Shown here: positions 12,131 through 24,398 of the stretch, one piece after another
Layout of the letters: every line of letters starts with the position of its first letter
How positions within the stretch are numbered: the stretch's first letter is position 1
Assembly: GCA_033961575.1 (NCBI GenBank)
Contig: CM066740.1
Location: forward strand, 58,969,213 to 59,033,212
Origin: Aselliscus stoliczkanus
Taxonomy: Eukaryota; Chordata; Mammalia; Chiroptera; Hipposideridae
DNA: 64,000 nucleotides
Reading direction: 5' to 3'
Program-made: the position numbers and the translations under genes
The notes under the pieces: model-generated
Database searches by the model: none
Seen by the model: the letters and a program-made list of their open reading frames with translations, nothing else
Told to the model about the DNA's origin: nothing

Positions 12131-12544
12131 GATATAAAGGAAAAACTGATGGTTGTTGGCTGGGAGTGAGTGGGGAAGAGGGAGAGGGGGAAGGTTTTGG
12201 ACAGTGTAGATGGGACTACAATGTTGCTGCAGGGAGATGGGGGCAGTTCTGGGAATGTTATTGATAATTTTGTGAAGAGACTATTATGTTGTGTGAAATC
12301 AGTCAGTCAGAGAAGGACAGGTACCATGTGATCTCACTTGTGTGTGGAGTCTGAAGAGCTGAGTGAACGATCAAAGTAAACAGACTCGTTGATGTAGAGG
12401 AAAAACTGAGGGTTGCTAGGTGGGAAGGGGGTGGGGATGGGGGGAAGGGGAAGGGATTAGACAGCATAAATAGACAACTACAATATTGCCACAGGGATAT
12501 GAAACACAGTTCGGGGAATATAATAATGTTGTAAAAATTTTGTG

Positions 12545-12650
12545 CAGGGCTGGCTGAGTGGTACAGTGGTTAAGCACTGGCTTGGGAAGCCAGCAGCCCA
12601 GGTTAAGGTCCCACATGTGAGGGCCAGTGACACTGCCCTCAAAAAAAAAA
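12545..12650 (+). mobile_element. Short tRNA-derived SINE in L1-A 3'UTR
   Basis: The unit begins GGGCTGGCTGAGTGG and ends CCAGTGACACTGCCCTC plus poly(A). It is flanked by AAAATTTTGTG on the left and AAAATTTGTG on the right, which in other L1 copies is one site in the 3'UTR. It therefore inserted after L1-A. Confidence 0.85.
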
Positions 12651-12984
12651 AAAATTTGTGACGTGTCAGATAGTCACGTCTTGTTAGGGAGACCACTTCT
12701 TGGATGGAGTAGAGGCTTGATCACTGCACTGTACACCTGAAACTGATGTTGTATAGTATTGTATACCAACTGTAACTGAATATGTGGATGGTCACGGGAT
12801 GTGGAGTATACTGTGGAGGGGAGTCAAGGGAGTTGTGATAGATATGTATGATATGGGGGGAGTGGGGTGGTGAACTGGGGGAGGGGGTTTGTTACTTTGG
12901 GGGGTAAAGAGTATAACTATTGCATTGTGTTGTACACCTGAAACTAATAAAAGTAAATAAATAAATTAATTTAAAAAGGAAAAG

Positions 12985-13361
12985 TGAATGTGGTACCACA
13001 CCTTTTTTATCCATTCATTTATTGATGGGCACTTAAGTTGCTTCCATATCTTGGTTATTGTAAATAATGCTGCAATGAACATATATACAGTGGACTATTA
13101 CTTGGCCATAAAACGGAATGAAATATTATCATTTGTGACAACATGGATGGACCTGGAAGGTATTATGCTAAGTGAAATAAGCCAAACAGAGAAAGACATA
13201 TACCATATGATCTCATTTATATGTGAATCTAATAAAGAAAATAAACTAACAAACAGAAACGAACTCATAGATACAGAGAACAAACTGGTGATTACTAGGT
13301 GGGAGGGTGACTGAGGGGTTGGGTGATAAAGGTATAGGCATTAAGAAGTACAAATTTGATA
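12985..13361 (+). mobile_element. Old L1 3' end with 5' inversion
   Basis: 12990-13084 reads as the antisense of the ORF2 C-terminal region (TTGATGGGCACTTAAGTTGC..CTGCAATGAACAT). From about 13090 the sequence switches to sense (GGACTATTACTTGGCCATAA..ATGGATGGACCTGG..) and continues into 3'UTR. Head-to-head ORF2 pieces from neighbouring positions are the mark of twin priming. Confidence 0.7.
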
Positions 13362-14262
13362 TACTGGGTAAGATGACAGAAGAGATGGATGATGCCAAAT
13401 GCCTCCCAGGATCACACCAAAATAACAAATATTTATAAAACATTCAACCTTGGAAGTCCCCTGAACACTAGATGAACAGAACCTCTAAACAAAGGGTCTT
13501 AAAAAGAAGCCATGTTTAGACTGGTAGGAGGGGTGAAGACATGAGACAGGCAGACTCCAGGCCCACAGAGAGAAGACAAACTTGTGCAGGACAACTCAAT
13601 GGTGCAGAGGCTTCTCTGGTTTGTGAAGAGACCCTCTGGCCCCAAACCGAGCTCACCAGCCCCAAGTTACTTTGCCGGGAAGAGGAGTTCCATGATAGCT
13701 GGGAGTAGAAATTACTGGGGATTCTATTTGCTCAACTCGGTGAGGTGGAGGGCAACTAGAGAATCAGTCACCCCCCTGTGGAGCTGGCACACGGACTCAC
13801 TCGCTGTTGAGCACTCACCCAGTCTCTGGTGGAGGGAGTGGCTGTGTGAGGGGTACCCAAGAGCCTGTGGGGAAAGACTGAACTGAGTGCCTTTGGCACA
13901 GGAGCTGGAGGTTAGGGGACCATTGTTCCCCCTGTGTGGAGCTTGCACACAAGTAGTGCATAGGATGGTGCCCTCTCAGATGGTCAAGTCCGGGACCACA
14001 TTGATTTGGTGGAATTGGCACAGGCGAGTGTGTTCGTGTGCAGATGCTGCCTTGGATGCCCGCTCTCTACACTGCTTGTACTGGGTAGCCAGGGTAACGC
14101 CTGGTGGGGGCGCTCTGGCTCCAACAGGCTGCTCATTGAGATGCGGGTGTGTGCAAGCTGCCTTGCATCCCTGCTGTCTGCACAGTATGTGCATAGTTGC
14201 CAGGGTGACGACTGGCTATCTGGCGAGCAGCTGATTGGGACAGGCTGAGACAGGGAGTTTTT
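13362..14262 (+). mobile_element. L1-C, first part of the 5'UTR
   Basis: This is a type I 5'UTR starting GGTAAGATGACAGAAG. It matches the starts of L1-A, L1-D and L1-F. It stops at GAGACAGGGAGTTTT (14248-14262) and resumes at 22512 with GAGACTGGACGTTTT. These diverged copies are the target-site duplication of the inserted L1-E/L1-B stack. It contains no ORF1 or ORF2. Confidence 0.8.
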
Positions 14263-14761
14263 TTTTGTGGTTTTTCTTTTTTAAATTAGTTTCAGGTGTA
14301 CACCACAGTGCAATAGTTATACTTTTTACCCCTCAAAGCGACAACCGCCCTCCCCCAATTCGCCACCCCACTCTTCCCCCCTATATCATATCTATTACAC
14401 TTCCTTTGACTCCCTTCCACAATACAATTCACATCCCGTGACTATCTATATATTCAATTACAGTTGGTATGCAATATTATACAACATCAGCTTCAGGAGT
14501 ACAGTGCAGTGATCAAGCTTCTACACCATCCATGAAATAATCTCCCTAACAAGACATGTGACTATCTAACACGCCACAAAATATTTACAACATTATTAAT
14601 TATATTCCCCGAACTGTCTTTCATATCCCTGTGGCAATATTGTAGTTGCCTATTTATGCTGTCTAATCCCTTCTCCTTCTCCCTCATCCCCACCCCCCTC
14701 CCAACTAGCAACCCTGTTTTTCCTCTATATCTATGAGACTATTTCTGTTTACTTTGCTCAT

Positions 14762-17700
14762 TCATTCAGTTTTGCAGATTCCACATATAAGTGAGATCAT
14801 ATGGTATTTGTCTTTCTCTGACTGACTTATTTCACTTAACATAATAGACTCTAGGTCCATCCATATCATTGCAAATGGTACGATTTCATGCTTCTTTATA
14901 GCAGAGTAATACTCCATTGTATAAATGTACCACAGTTTCTTAATCCAGTCATGTAAAGATGGGCATTTCAGTTGTTTCCAAGTATTGGCTATTGTAAATA
15001 GCGCTGCAATGAACACAGGGGTGCATATATTTTATTTGAATTAGTGTCTTGGATTTTTCGGGATAAATACCTAGGACTGGAATTGCTGGGTCATATGGTA
15101 GTTCCATTTCCAGTTTTTTGAGATACTTGCATACTGACTTCCATAGTGGCTGCACCAATCTGCAATCCCACTAACAGTGCAGCAGGGTCCCTTTTTTCCC
15201 ACAGCCCCGCCAGCACTTGTTTGTTGATTTATTGATGATAGCCATTCTGACCGGAGTGAGGTGGTATCTCATAGCGGGTTTTACTTGCATTTTCCTAATG
15301 ACCAGTGAAGTTGAACATTTTTTCATATGCTTGTTGGCCTTCTATATGTCCTCTTTAGAAAAATGTCTCTTCATATCTTCTGCCCATTTTTTAATTGGGT
15401 TGTTTGGTTTTTTTGTGTTGAGTGTCATGAGTGTTTTATAAATTTTGGGTATTAACCCCTTATCAGATATATCGTTGGCAAATATATTCTCCCATTCAGT
15501 AGGCTTCCTTTGGATTTTATTGATGGTTTCCTTTGTTGTGAAAAAACTTTTAAGTCTGATATAATCCCATATGTTCATTTTTTCTTTTACTTCCCTTGCA
15601 CGCAGGGTTGTATCAATAAAAATATTGCTCCAGGTAATCACCGAAAATGTACTCCCTATATTTTCTTTTAGGAGTTTTATGGTTTCAGGTCTTACATTTA
15701 AGTCTTTAATCCATTTTGAATTTGTTCTTGTATATGGCATAAGGAGGTGGTCCAGTTTCATTTTTTTGCATGTGTCAGTCCAATTTTTCCCAGCACCATT
15801 TATTGAATAGACTACCTTTACCCCAATGTAAATTCTTGCTTCCCTTGTCATAGCTTAACTGTCCGTAAATGCCTGGATTTATTTCTGGGCTCTCTGTTCT
15901 GTTCTACTGATCTATGGGGCTGTTTTTATGCCAAAAGCATCCTGTTTTGATTACTGTAGGCTTGTAGTATGTTTTGATGTCTGGTAGCGTGATACCCTGA
16001 ACTTTGATCTTATTTCTCAGGATTGCCGAGGCTCTTTGGGGTCTTTTAGGATTATATTTTCTATTTCTGTGAAAAATGCCCTTGGTAGTTTGATAGGAAT
16101 TGCATTGAATCTATATATTGCTTTAGGCTGTATGGACATTTTAACTATATTAATTCTTCCTATCCATAAGCATGGTAGGTATTTCCATTTATTTGTATCT
16201 TCTATTATTTCTTTCTACAGTATCATAATTTTTTGAGTACAGAGCATTTACTTCTTTGGTTAAATTTATTCCTAGGTATTTCATAGTTCTTGACGCCATT
16301 GTAAATGGGACAGTTTTCTTAATTTCTCCTTCTGTTAGTTTATTATTGGTATATGCAAATGCCACTGATTTCTGAACATTGATTTTATACCCTGCTATTT
16401 ACTGAATTCGTCTCTCAGTTCCAAATGTTTTTTGATGGAGTCTTTGGGGTTCTCTATATACAGTATCATGTCATCTGCATATAATGACAATTTTACTTCT
16501 CCCTTCCCAATTTGGATGCCTTTTATTTCTTTTTGTTGTCTGATTGCTGTGGCTAGACCTTTCAGAACTCTGTTGAATAAAAGAAGAGAAAGTGGACACC
16601 CTTGTCTTGTTCCTGATCTTAAGGGGAATGGTTTCAGCTTTTCCCCATTGAGTATGATGTTAGCTGTAGGTTTATCATTTATTATGTTGAGATATGATCC
16701 CTGTATTCTCACTTTGCTAAGGGTTTTTAACATAAATGGCTGTTGGATTTTTGTCAAATGCTTTTTTTGCATCTATTGAAATGACCATGTGATTTTTATT
16801 CTTCATTTTGTTGAAGTGGTGTATCACATTAATTGATTTACGGATGTTGAACCATCCTTGCATACTAGGGATGAAACTCACTTGATCATGATGTATGATC
16901 TTCTTAATATATTGCTGAATTCTGTTTCCTAATATTTTATTGAGAATTTTTGCATCTATATTCATTCAGGGATATTGGCCTGTAGTTTTCCTTTTTTGTG
17001 ATGTCTTTATCTGGTTTTGGAATCAGGGTGATAGTGGCTTCATAAAAAGAGTTTGGGAGCCTTCCCTCCTTCTGGATTTTTTGGAATAGTATGAGTAGAA
17101 TAGGTGATAGTTCTTTTTTGAATGTTTGATAAAATTCACTTGTGAAGCCATCTGGTCCAGGGCTTTTGTTTTTTGGGTGCTTGTAACTTACTGATTCAAT
17201 TTTCTTCATAGTAATCAGGCTATTTAGATTTTCTATTTCTTCTTTAGTTAGCTTTGTAGGTTGTATGCTTCTAGAAAATTATCCATTTCTTCCCGATTGT
17301 CAAATTTATTGACATATAGTTGTTCATAGTAATTTCTTAGAGTTTTTTATATTTCTGTGATGTGTGTAGTAATTTCCCTTTTTTCGTTCCTGATTTTACT
17401 AATTTGAGTTCTCTCTCTTTTGTTTTTGATGCGCCTGGCTAGAGGTTTGTCAATTTTGTTTATCTTCTCAAAAAAACAACTCTTGGTTTCATTGATCTTT
17501 TGTATTGTTTTTCTGTTCTGTATATCATTTATTTTCTCTATGGTCTTTATTATCTCCTTTCTTGTACTCCCCTTGGGCTTCTTTTGTGGATCATTTTCCA
17601 ATTCCCAGAGGTGTAAGGATAACCTGTTGATTTGAGATTTTTCTTCCTTCTTTAGGTAGTCCTGCACTGTATTGACTTCCCTCTTAGGACTGCATTCGCA

Positions 17701-18563
17701 GCATCCCAGAGATTTTGGGTTGTGGTGTTTTCATTTTCATTTGTCTCGAGGTAGCTTTTGATTTCCTCCTTGATCTCATTTGTGACCCATTTGCTACTTA
17801 GTAACATGTTATTTAGCCTCCATTTATTTGACAGCTTTCCGGGGTTCTTCTTATAATTGATTTCTAGTTTCGTAGCATTGTCGTCAGAGAAGACACTTGA
17901 AATGATTTCAATCTTCTTAAATTTACTGAGACTTGCTTTGTGGCCTAACATGTGGTCTATCTTAGAAAATGTTCCATGTGCACTTGAGAAGAATGTACAT
18001 TCTGTAGCTTTGGGGTGACATGCTCTGGAAATGTCAGTTAAATCCAGCTGGTCTAATGTGTCATTTAAGGTCACTGTTTATGCATTGATTTTCTGTCTGG
18101 AGGATTTGTCCATTGGTGACAGTGGGATGCTGAAGTCCCCTACTATGATAGTGTTACTGTTGATCTCCGTTTTAATGTATGACAATATCTGTTTTATATA
18201 TTTAGGAGCTCCTATGTTAGGTGCATAGATGTTTACTAGGATTATGTCCTCTTGTTGGATCGACCCCTTTATTATTATGGTGTCCTTCTTTGTCCTTATT
18301 ATATTCTTCAATTTAAAGTCCATTTTATCTGATATAAGCATCACTACTCCAGCTTTTTTCTCAGTTCTATTTACGTGAAATACTTTACTGAATCCCTTTA
18401 CTTTCAGCCTGTATGTGTCTTTTGATCTGAGGTGTGTCTCTTGTATACAGCATATGCCGGGGTCTTGCTTTCTTATCCATTCAGCCACCCTATGTCTTTT
18501 GATTGGAGCATTTGCTAGATTTATATTTAACGTGTTTATTGATAGGTGAGTATTTATTGCCAT
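14762..18563 (-). pseudogene. L1-B ORF2 (endonuclease-reverse transcriptase), broken
   Basis: ORF2p makes the nick and the cDNA in target-primed reverse transcription. The start is ATG at 18563 (MAINTHLS..). Endonuclease motifs are recognisable (QETH, VNIYAPNIG, VGDF). The RT palm motif YADD is intact at 16470-16481 on the minus strand, and the frame ends in SLICGICKTE. Multiple frameshifts and stops split it into at least eight frames, the longest about 169 codons at 15342-15851. The total span of about 1267 codons matches normal L1 ORF2p length. Confidence 0.85.
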
Positions 18564-18615
18564 TTTGTTATTTGTGTTCCTATTCTTCCTTAATTAGGTT
18601 GTTTTTCTCTTCTGC

Positions 18616-19475
18616 TTAAAGAAGCCCTTTTAGCATTTCCTGCAAAGCTGGCTTGGTGTTAATGAATTCCCTTAACTTGTTCTTTTCTGGGAAGCTCTTT
18701 ATCTCTCAATCAATTTTAAATGATAACCTTGCTGGATACAGCAATCGGGGTTGTAGGTCTTTATTTTTCATCACTTTGAAAACTTCCTGCCACTTCCTTC
18801 TGGCCTGCAAAGCTTCTGTAGAAAAGTCTGCTGATAATCTTATAGGGGTGCCCTTGCTGCCTTTCCCTTGCTGCTTTAAGGATTCTGTCTTTGTCCTTAA
18901 CCCTTGCCATTTTCACTATGTGTCTTGGTGTGGGCCTGTTTGAGATCATCCTGGTTGGAACTCTCTGCACTTCCTGGGCTTGTATTTCAATGTCCTTTGC
19001 CAGGTTAGGGAAGTTTTCAGACATTATTACTTCAATATGTTCTCAATCCCTTGCTCCTTCTCTTCTCCTTCTGGTACTCTAACGATCTGGAGGTTATTGC
19101 ATTTGATGTTGTCCCCCAGCTCTCTTAAACTGTTTTCAATGTTTTTCATTCTTTTTCTTTTTGTTGTTCTGCTTGAGTGATCTCTCCTATCTTGTCTTCT
19201 AAGTCACTGATTCAATTTTCTGCTTCATCCAATCTGCTAGTCATTCCATTGAATTTGTTATTTAATTCAGTAATTGCATTCTTAAGTTCTAGCTGGATTC
19301 TTCTCATGATTTCTCTATCCTTCTTTATATTTTCATTAATTTCCTTGAACATTCTAATAATCAGTGTTCTGAACTCTGTCTCTGATAGGTTGTTTACCTC
19401 TATTTCCTCTAGTTCCTCTGATTCAGGAGGTTTCTTCTGTTCTTTTATTTGGGTTGTATTTCTTTGTCTTCCCAT
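18616..19475 (-). pseudogene. L1-B ORF1, broken
   Basis: It starts MGRQRNTTQIKEQKK at 19475 and ends with MLKGLL and a stop at 18616-18618. The N-terminal coiled-coil part is open for 87 codons (19475-19212). Frameshifts then follow, and the RRM and C-terminal blocks (RPTPRHIVKMARVKDKDR) lie in another frame at 19024-18761. The span of about 286 codons is slightly short of L1-A ORF1 (308). Confidence 0.8.
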
Positions 19476-21508
19476 TCTGGTTTACTCTTTGTGCTTGCTT
19501 AGATATAACAGATAGATCCCCCAGGTTTCTCAGTCTTTACTGGGTCAACTTATAAGGTGTGTGTCCTTTATATTTGAATTACTCAATCTCCATATTCTCC
19601 TGTGCATGTATATCTGAGGTGTTCCTTGTGTTGTGTGTCTTCACCTGTTGAAGTTTAGCTTTGATTGCTTTTGGCTTGTCAGTAGGTGGGATTGACTCCC
19701 AGGCTGATTAATTGTGAAGATCAGCAGTTTCTGCAGTTTATGAGCTGCTGTGTGAGAGTTGACCCCTCTGATGAGGCTTGGACCCTTTGGCTCTTGCACC
19801 TGTAACAACTTCCTTTTGGGTGTGACTCCTGTATGTCAAACCCAGAAATGCTCTGGTTTTATCTAAAGTTCGTCTGTGGGTATGATGATTCTTGTGTCTC
19901 CAGTGCCAGTCTTGGCTGAAGACCACCAAGCTCACTTCAGGTTGTCCTCCACTGTACAAAAATTCCTCTGCATCTTGTGGGAACAAAGACGGCCACCTGA
20001 TGCCTAGCGTGATCCTGGCACTGCAGGTTTGCTGTACATGAGTGTGGTTGTGATGTGTAATTGGTAGTTTTTAGAAAGTCACTGCCATTTCTGCTTTCAC
20101 CTGTCCCAAGACAGGCTGTTTATCTTGCAGGCTCAATGAGTGTCTTTGGGCACCCTTTCCATTGAAAGCCATGGAAAATGAAAGAGTTCCTCATGGCCAA
20201 AAGCCAGCTGCTAAGAATCTGTTAATTAGTGCCTCAGCAGCTGAACCTGCCCTGCCTCCCAAGCCTTGCAGGAAAGGTGGGGGAGGCGTAGGTTGTCTCA
20301 CTCTGCAGCCTCTTCTGGGGAGGAAATTCTCGACCCCCTATTGTTAGGAATACCTCTGTTGTCTGCCCCTACTGCTCCATTGCGGGGTCAGTTTAAGACT
20401 CTGGCTTGGCACGGGCCAAGGTTTCTGAGGGAGGGTGGGGGTGGGTTTTTATTTCTGTTCTTGTTGTTGTTGTTTTTGATTTCTGTTGAAGAGAGGAGGA
20501 AAAACAAACAAACAAACAAGCAAAAACAAACAAACAAAATAATACAACAAAAAAAAACCCCACAGTCCTAACACTGTTTTAAGCTAAGGCCTTTGACTCA
20601 TACGCTCCAGAAGAGTTCCTGCTGCTCTCCCAAAGAGACTGCCAGAGTTTAGGTGGCTGTGCACACCCTGCAGTGGCTCTGATCTCTGGTCTGTCTCCTG
20701 GGGACCTGCGTCTCTGCTTGGGCACAGTGTGTCTCCCCCCACAGAGTATTCTTTCTTCCCCTGCTCATCTGGTTTCATGCTTCTGCCTCGGACCCTGTGC
20801 ACGCCGCGGTATTCCTGCTGATCTCCCGGAGGGACTACTGGGATTTAGGAGACTGTGCGCACCCTGCAGTGGCTCAGATCCCCGCTCCATCTCTCCCGGA
20901 CCTGTGTCTCCGCCCGGCGCGCTGCATCTCCCCCTCCCCGCGAGTATTCTTTTTTCCCTTGCTTGCCTGGTTTCAGGTTTCTGCCTCAGCGTCTGCGCCC
21001 TGAGGTGCTCTTGCTGTGCTCTGTGGGACCCGGTGGACGCAGACTGATCCCTGAACCAGGTGGGTGCAGGGATTGATCTTGCCCTGTAGCTGTCACTGCC
21101 GGGCTCTGCACCCTGCTTCCTGGGAACCCAGGGAGCTGTGGGTGCAGCTGTATGTCACCCCTCTTTCCTCCCCCACTCGCCTGGCCTGAGGCTTTTTCCT
21201 CAGGCTGCAGATCGTTGTGCTCTTGCTGTACTCTAGATGGGCAGTGAGGCGCAGGGAGGGAGCAGTGGGAACCCTCACCGATCTGCTATCTGAAGCTCTG
21301 TGCCTCTGCAGCCGTGGTGTGAGCTGCACCTCACGCCTCTCGCCGCCTTCTTCCCCCACTCGCCCAGCTTGCCCACCTTTGAGCAATTGTTGTGTGAGAC
21401 TCTTAGTTGCTCTGTGTGATGAGTAGACATCCCTTTGAAGAGTTACAGAGTTCAAATTGTGGATATTTCCAGGGGAGAACTCAAGGAACTCTCCTCACAG
21501 CAGCCATC
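19476..21508 (-). promoter_or_regulatory. L1-B type II 5'UTR (internal promoter)
   Basis: This 2-kb leader has no similarity I can see to the type I leaders of L1-A/C/D/F. The distal 1.4 kb is the same sequence as 1-1372. It contains CpG-rich tandem monomers and a (CAAA)n/T-rich patch near 20450-20560. It ends near 21508 with a minus-strand start of AAGATGGCTGCTGTGAGGAG. The promoter role is inferred from L1 biology. Confidence 0.7.
20615..21420 (-). repeat. Tandem ~195-bp monomers in L1-B 5'UTR
   Basis: Unit starts lie at about 20615, 20810, 21005 and 21217, giving periods of 195, 195 and 212 bp. Shared landmarks per unit are the TGCTCTTGCTG-like start, a GGGA-C-GG block, a GACCTG..TCTCC block, and a terminal CCCTGCTCATCTGGTTTCATG-like pyrimidine stretch with TTCTGCCTC. 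The first two units are closest to each other. A plus-strand open frame at 20673-21047 shows the repeat as a ~65-residue duplication, because 195 is divisible by three. Confidence 0.8.
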
Positions 21509-21534
21509 TTACCTCTTTTCCCTTTTTTTTTCTT

Positions 21535-22511
21535 TCTTTAAATTATTTTATGGTGAAATAAACATTTTTTAAAATTAGTTTAAGGTGTAGAACGCAGTGC
21601 AATACTTATACTTTTTACCCCTCAAAGTGACAACCCCCCTCACACAATTTACCACCTCACTCCTCCCCCATGTCATACATATCTATTACAATTCACCTGA
21701 CTCCATTCCACACTATACTCCACATCCCATGACTATATATATAATATATTCAATTACAGTTGGCATACAATATTATACAACATCAGTTTCAGGTGTACAA
21801 TGCAGTGATCAAGCCTCTATTCCATCCATGAAGTGGGCTCCCTAACAACATATATGACCATCTAACACCCCACAAAATATTTGCAGCATTATTAATTATA
21901 TTCCCTGAACTTTCTTTCATATCCCTGTGGCAATATTGTAGTTACCTATTTATGCTGTCTAACCCCTTCCCCAACCCTCAGTTTTTCCTCTATATCTATG
22001 AGACTGTTTCTGTTTACTTTGCTTGTTCATTTAGGTTCTCAGATTCCACATATAAGTGAGATCATATGGTATTTGTCTTTCTCTGACTCACTTATTTCAC
22101 TTAACATAATAGTCTCTAGGTCTATCCATATCGTTGCATGAAAATGGACCACCTACTTATACCATATATGAGAAGAAACTCAAATGGATTAAAGACTTAT
22201 ATGTAATACCTGAAACCATAAAACTCCTAGAAGAAAACATAGGGAGTAAATCTGCAGACATTATCTTCAGTAATATTTTTACTGATATATCCCCTTGGCC
22301 AAGAGAAGTAAAAGAAAAATAAACATATGGTATTACATCAAACTTAAAAGGTTTTTCACAGCAAAGGAAATAATCAATAAAACAAAAAGGCAGCCTACTG
22401 AATGGGAGAAGATATTTGCCAATGATATATCTGATAAAGGGTTAATGCCCAAAATTTATAAAACACTCATTCAACTCAACACCAAAAAAACAAACAACCC
22501 AATTAAAAAAA
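21535..22511 (-). mobile_element. L1-E, 5'-inverted truncated LINE-1
   Basis: 21545-22135 is minus-strand L1 3'UTR and the last ORF2 codons. From 22136 the sequence flips to plus-strand ORF2 (KMDHLLTPY-like region through NNPIKK) up to 22511. About 0.5 kb of ORF2 is missing at the switch. This is the twin-priming pattern. The insertion site is the GAGAC..GTTTT duplication of L1-C (14248-14262 and 22512-22526). Confidence 0.8.
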
Positions 22512-24398
22512 GAGACTGGACGTTTTCCTGGGAGTTTTGGGCCAGGAACTGTGCGCCTGCGTGATCTGGCTGGGGCATTTGCGTGGGCTGGTTACCGGTG
22601 AAGGAGTGCATGCTGCTCTGACTTGTTGGGGGCCACTGACCACACCCATGTGGTGCCATGGGGCCTGACCTCTCCATCTAGAGCTGTGTTGCTGGGGGCA
22701 CCCTGAGCTTCTGGTGCCTGGCCCCCACCTCCACAAGTCACAGTGGGTTTTTGCAGCAGCAGACAGCCCAGAGCAATTTATGAGGATTTTTGGTGGTAAG
22801 CATGACCCCACAGCTAGTTGCAGAAAGCTCACTGCAAGCCTGAGAGAGAGGCCAGTGCACGACATATTGGGCCCTCCCCCAACACAGCTGGTGCTGAGTC
22901 CCTCAGAGACTCTCTATTGCTGAGCAGGTGGTCTGCAGATTAAAGTGGGTGGAGAGCCTTTTTTTTTTCTTTTTCTCTTCCCCCCTGCCATATTTTTTAT
23001 TTTTATTTTTTCTTTTCTTTCTCTTGCATCTTTTTATTCCTTTCTTTTCTTTCATCTGGTTTCTTTTTGTTGTTGTTTCTCAGGTTTGTTTATCTGGTTA
23101 TTTCTTTGATCACTGTTTTTCTGTCTTGTTCTCCTATTTTTGTGTTTGTGTTTTTGTCTCTTTTACATATTTTTGTCTCTCCTGTCTTATCATTGTTTAT
23201 CATGTTTTTGTGGGGGTGTATTTGTTTTTTGGTGTTGTTGGGTTGCATTGCTTTGTTTTTGTTTTATGAAGTGGTTGTGGACCTAGCACTTCTCCAGGAG
23301 ACTACACTGAATTTGTAGAAACCACTGACCACAGCATTTACACACCTGTAATACCACCTCACCTACCTATAGCTGCATTGCCAGGGGCAATCGGGGTGCT
23401 GGAGTGATTAGCCCCATACCCATAAACTGTGGAAAAGGTTTTTTGCAACAGAAGGTAGTTCGCAGAACTCTGGAGTTCTCTTCGTGGTGTTTGGTGACCT
23501 CAAACCTGCACCACAGCCATTCAGGAGCAGCTTTTGTGAGTCTGTGAGCTTGGGGTGGAGGTTGACTGTAATGCCCTTGGGATGCTATACAAGAGGGTCA
23601 CAGGCCAGGTATTGGTGTAAGACCTGAATCTGCATTAATTTCTTAAAAACCACCAATCACATCACATAGCTCACTTAAACTCCATCCTGCCAAGCTAGTG
23701 CCACATCGCCAAGGGCACCCTCAACACTGGGTCAAATAGCCAAACACATGCTTCAAAAGAGCCTTTTTCAATAGGTGGGCCTTACCAGTGTCTGACAGGT
23801 GGCAACAGGCCTAGGGGACTCTGGGCCATTTCCTAAACTGCCTCAGGAACAATATTGATGGCAGCCAGCCTCAGTTCACACAGAGACCATCCTCACATGA
23901 CTGCATGAGTAGCATGGGCAGCAGCTAACTGTGTACAGCCTACCAGGTAGCTATGGGCCAGTAACAAACAAGGCTGAAATGGCTCTGAGTGGGACCTCTG
24001 CCCAAGAGACCAGAGAACCAATACACACAGAGGACAGTGTTAGAAAAAACCATAGTACTACATGGTTGAACCTACAAGTGGCATTCTCAAAGGAAATTTT
24101 CCACAGGCACAAGAACCCACAGTGGCTAAGCCTCCTCTGAGGGATCAACCTCCACACAGCATCTCATGAACTGACACACCTAATTCTCCCAGCTAATCAG
24201 TCTGAGGGTCAATCCCACTCCCTGGGAAGCCAAAGGATCAACATCAATAGCGACACCTCTGGAACACATGGTAAAGGATAATAGGAGGACTGTGCAATCT
24301 GAATATAAAGGACACATACTACAAGGCCACCCAGCAATGACTGAGAGACATATGTGATCTATCTAATACTTCGAAGCAATCACAGAGTGACAATCAGA

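Larger units (their letters stand above)
9870..12965 (+). mobile_element. L1-A, internally deleted LINE-1
   Basis: The order is a 5'UTR of type I from about 9870 (missing roughly the first 85 bp seen at 63660), ORF1, the first ~400 bp of ORF2, then directly 3'UTR. About 3.4 kb of ORF2 is missing at about 12128. The 3' end is partly duplicated: 3'UTR at 12131-12262, then ORF2 end plus 3'UTR again from about 12266. A short SINE sits in the second 3'UTR. The tail ends in AATAAAAGTAAATAAATAAA near 12960. The 5'UTR lacks a 495-bp GT..AG segment present in L1-D. Confidence 0.85.
14263..21508 (-). mobile_element. L1-B, full-length minus-strand LINE-1
   Basis: Reading right to left: type II 5'UTR 21508-19476, ORF1 19475-18616, ORF2 18563-14762, 3'UTR and a poly(A) seen as poly(T) at about 14261-14281. 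The ~7.2 kb length is complete at both ends. Both reading frames are broken. It lies in the T-rich tail of L1-E, so it is younger than L1-E and L1-C. Confidence 0.9.

Noticed and set aside
20673..21047. 124-codon plus-strand frame with 65-residue duplication
   Set aside because: It is the antisense of the L1-B promoter monomers; the repeat reflects the 195-bp DNA period.
22955..23270. Membrane-protein gene (hydrophobic frames of 83-113 codons)
   Set aside because: Phe/Leu/Val-rich peptides come from the T-rich tract of the L1-C leader.
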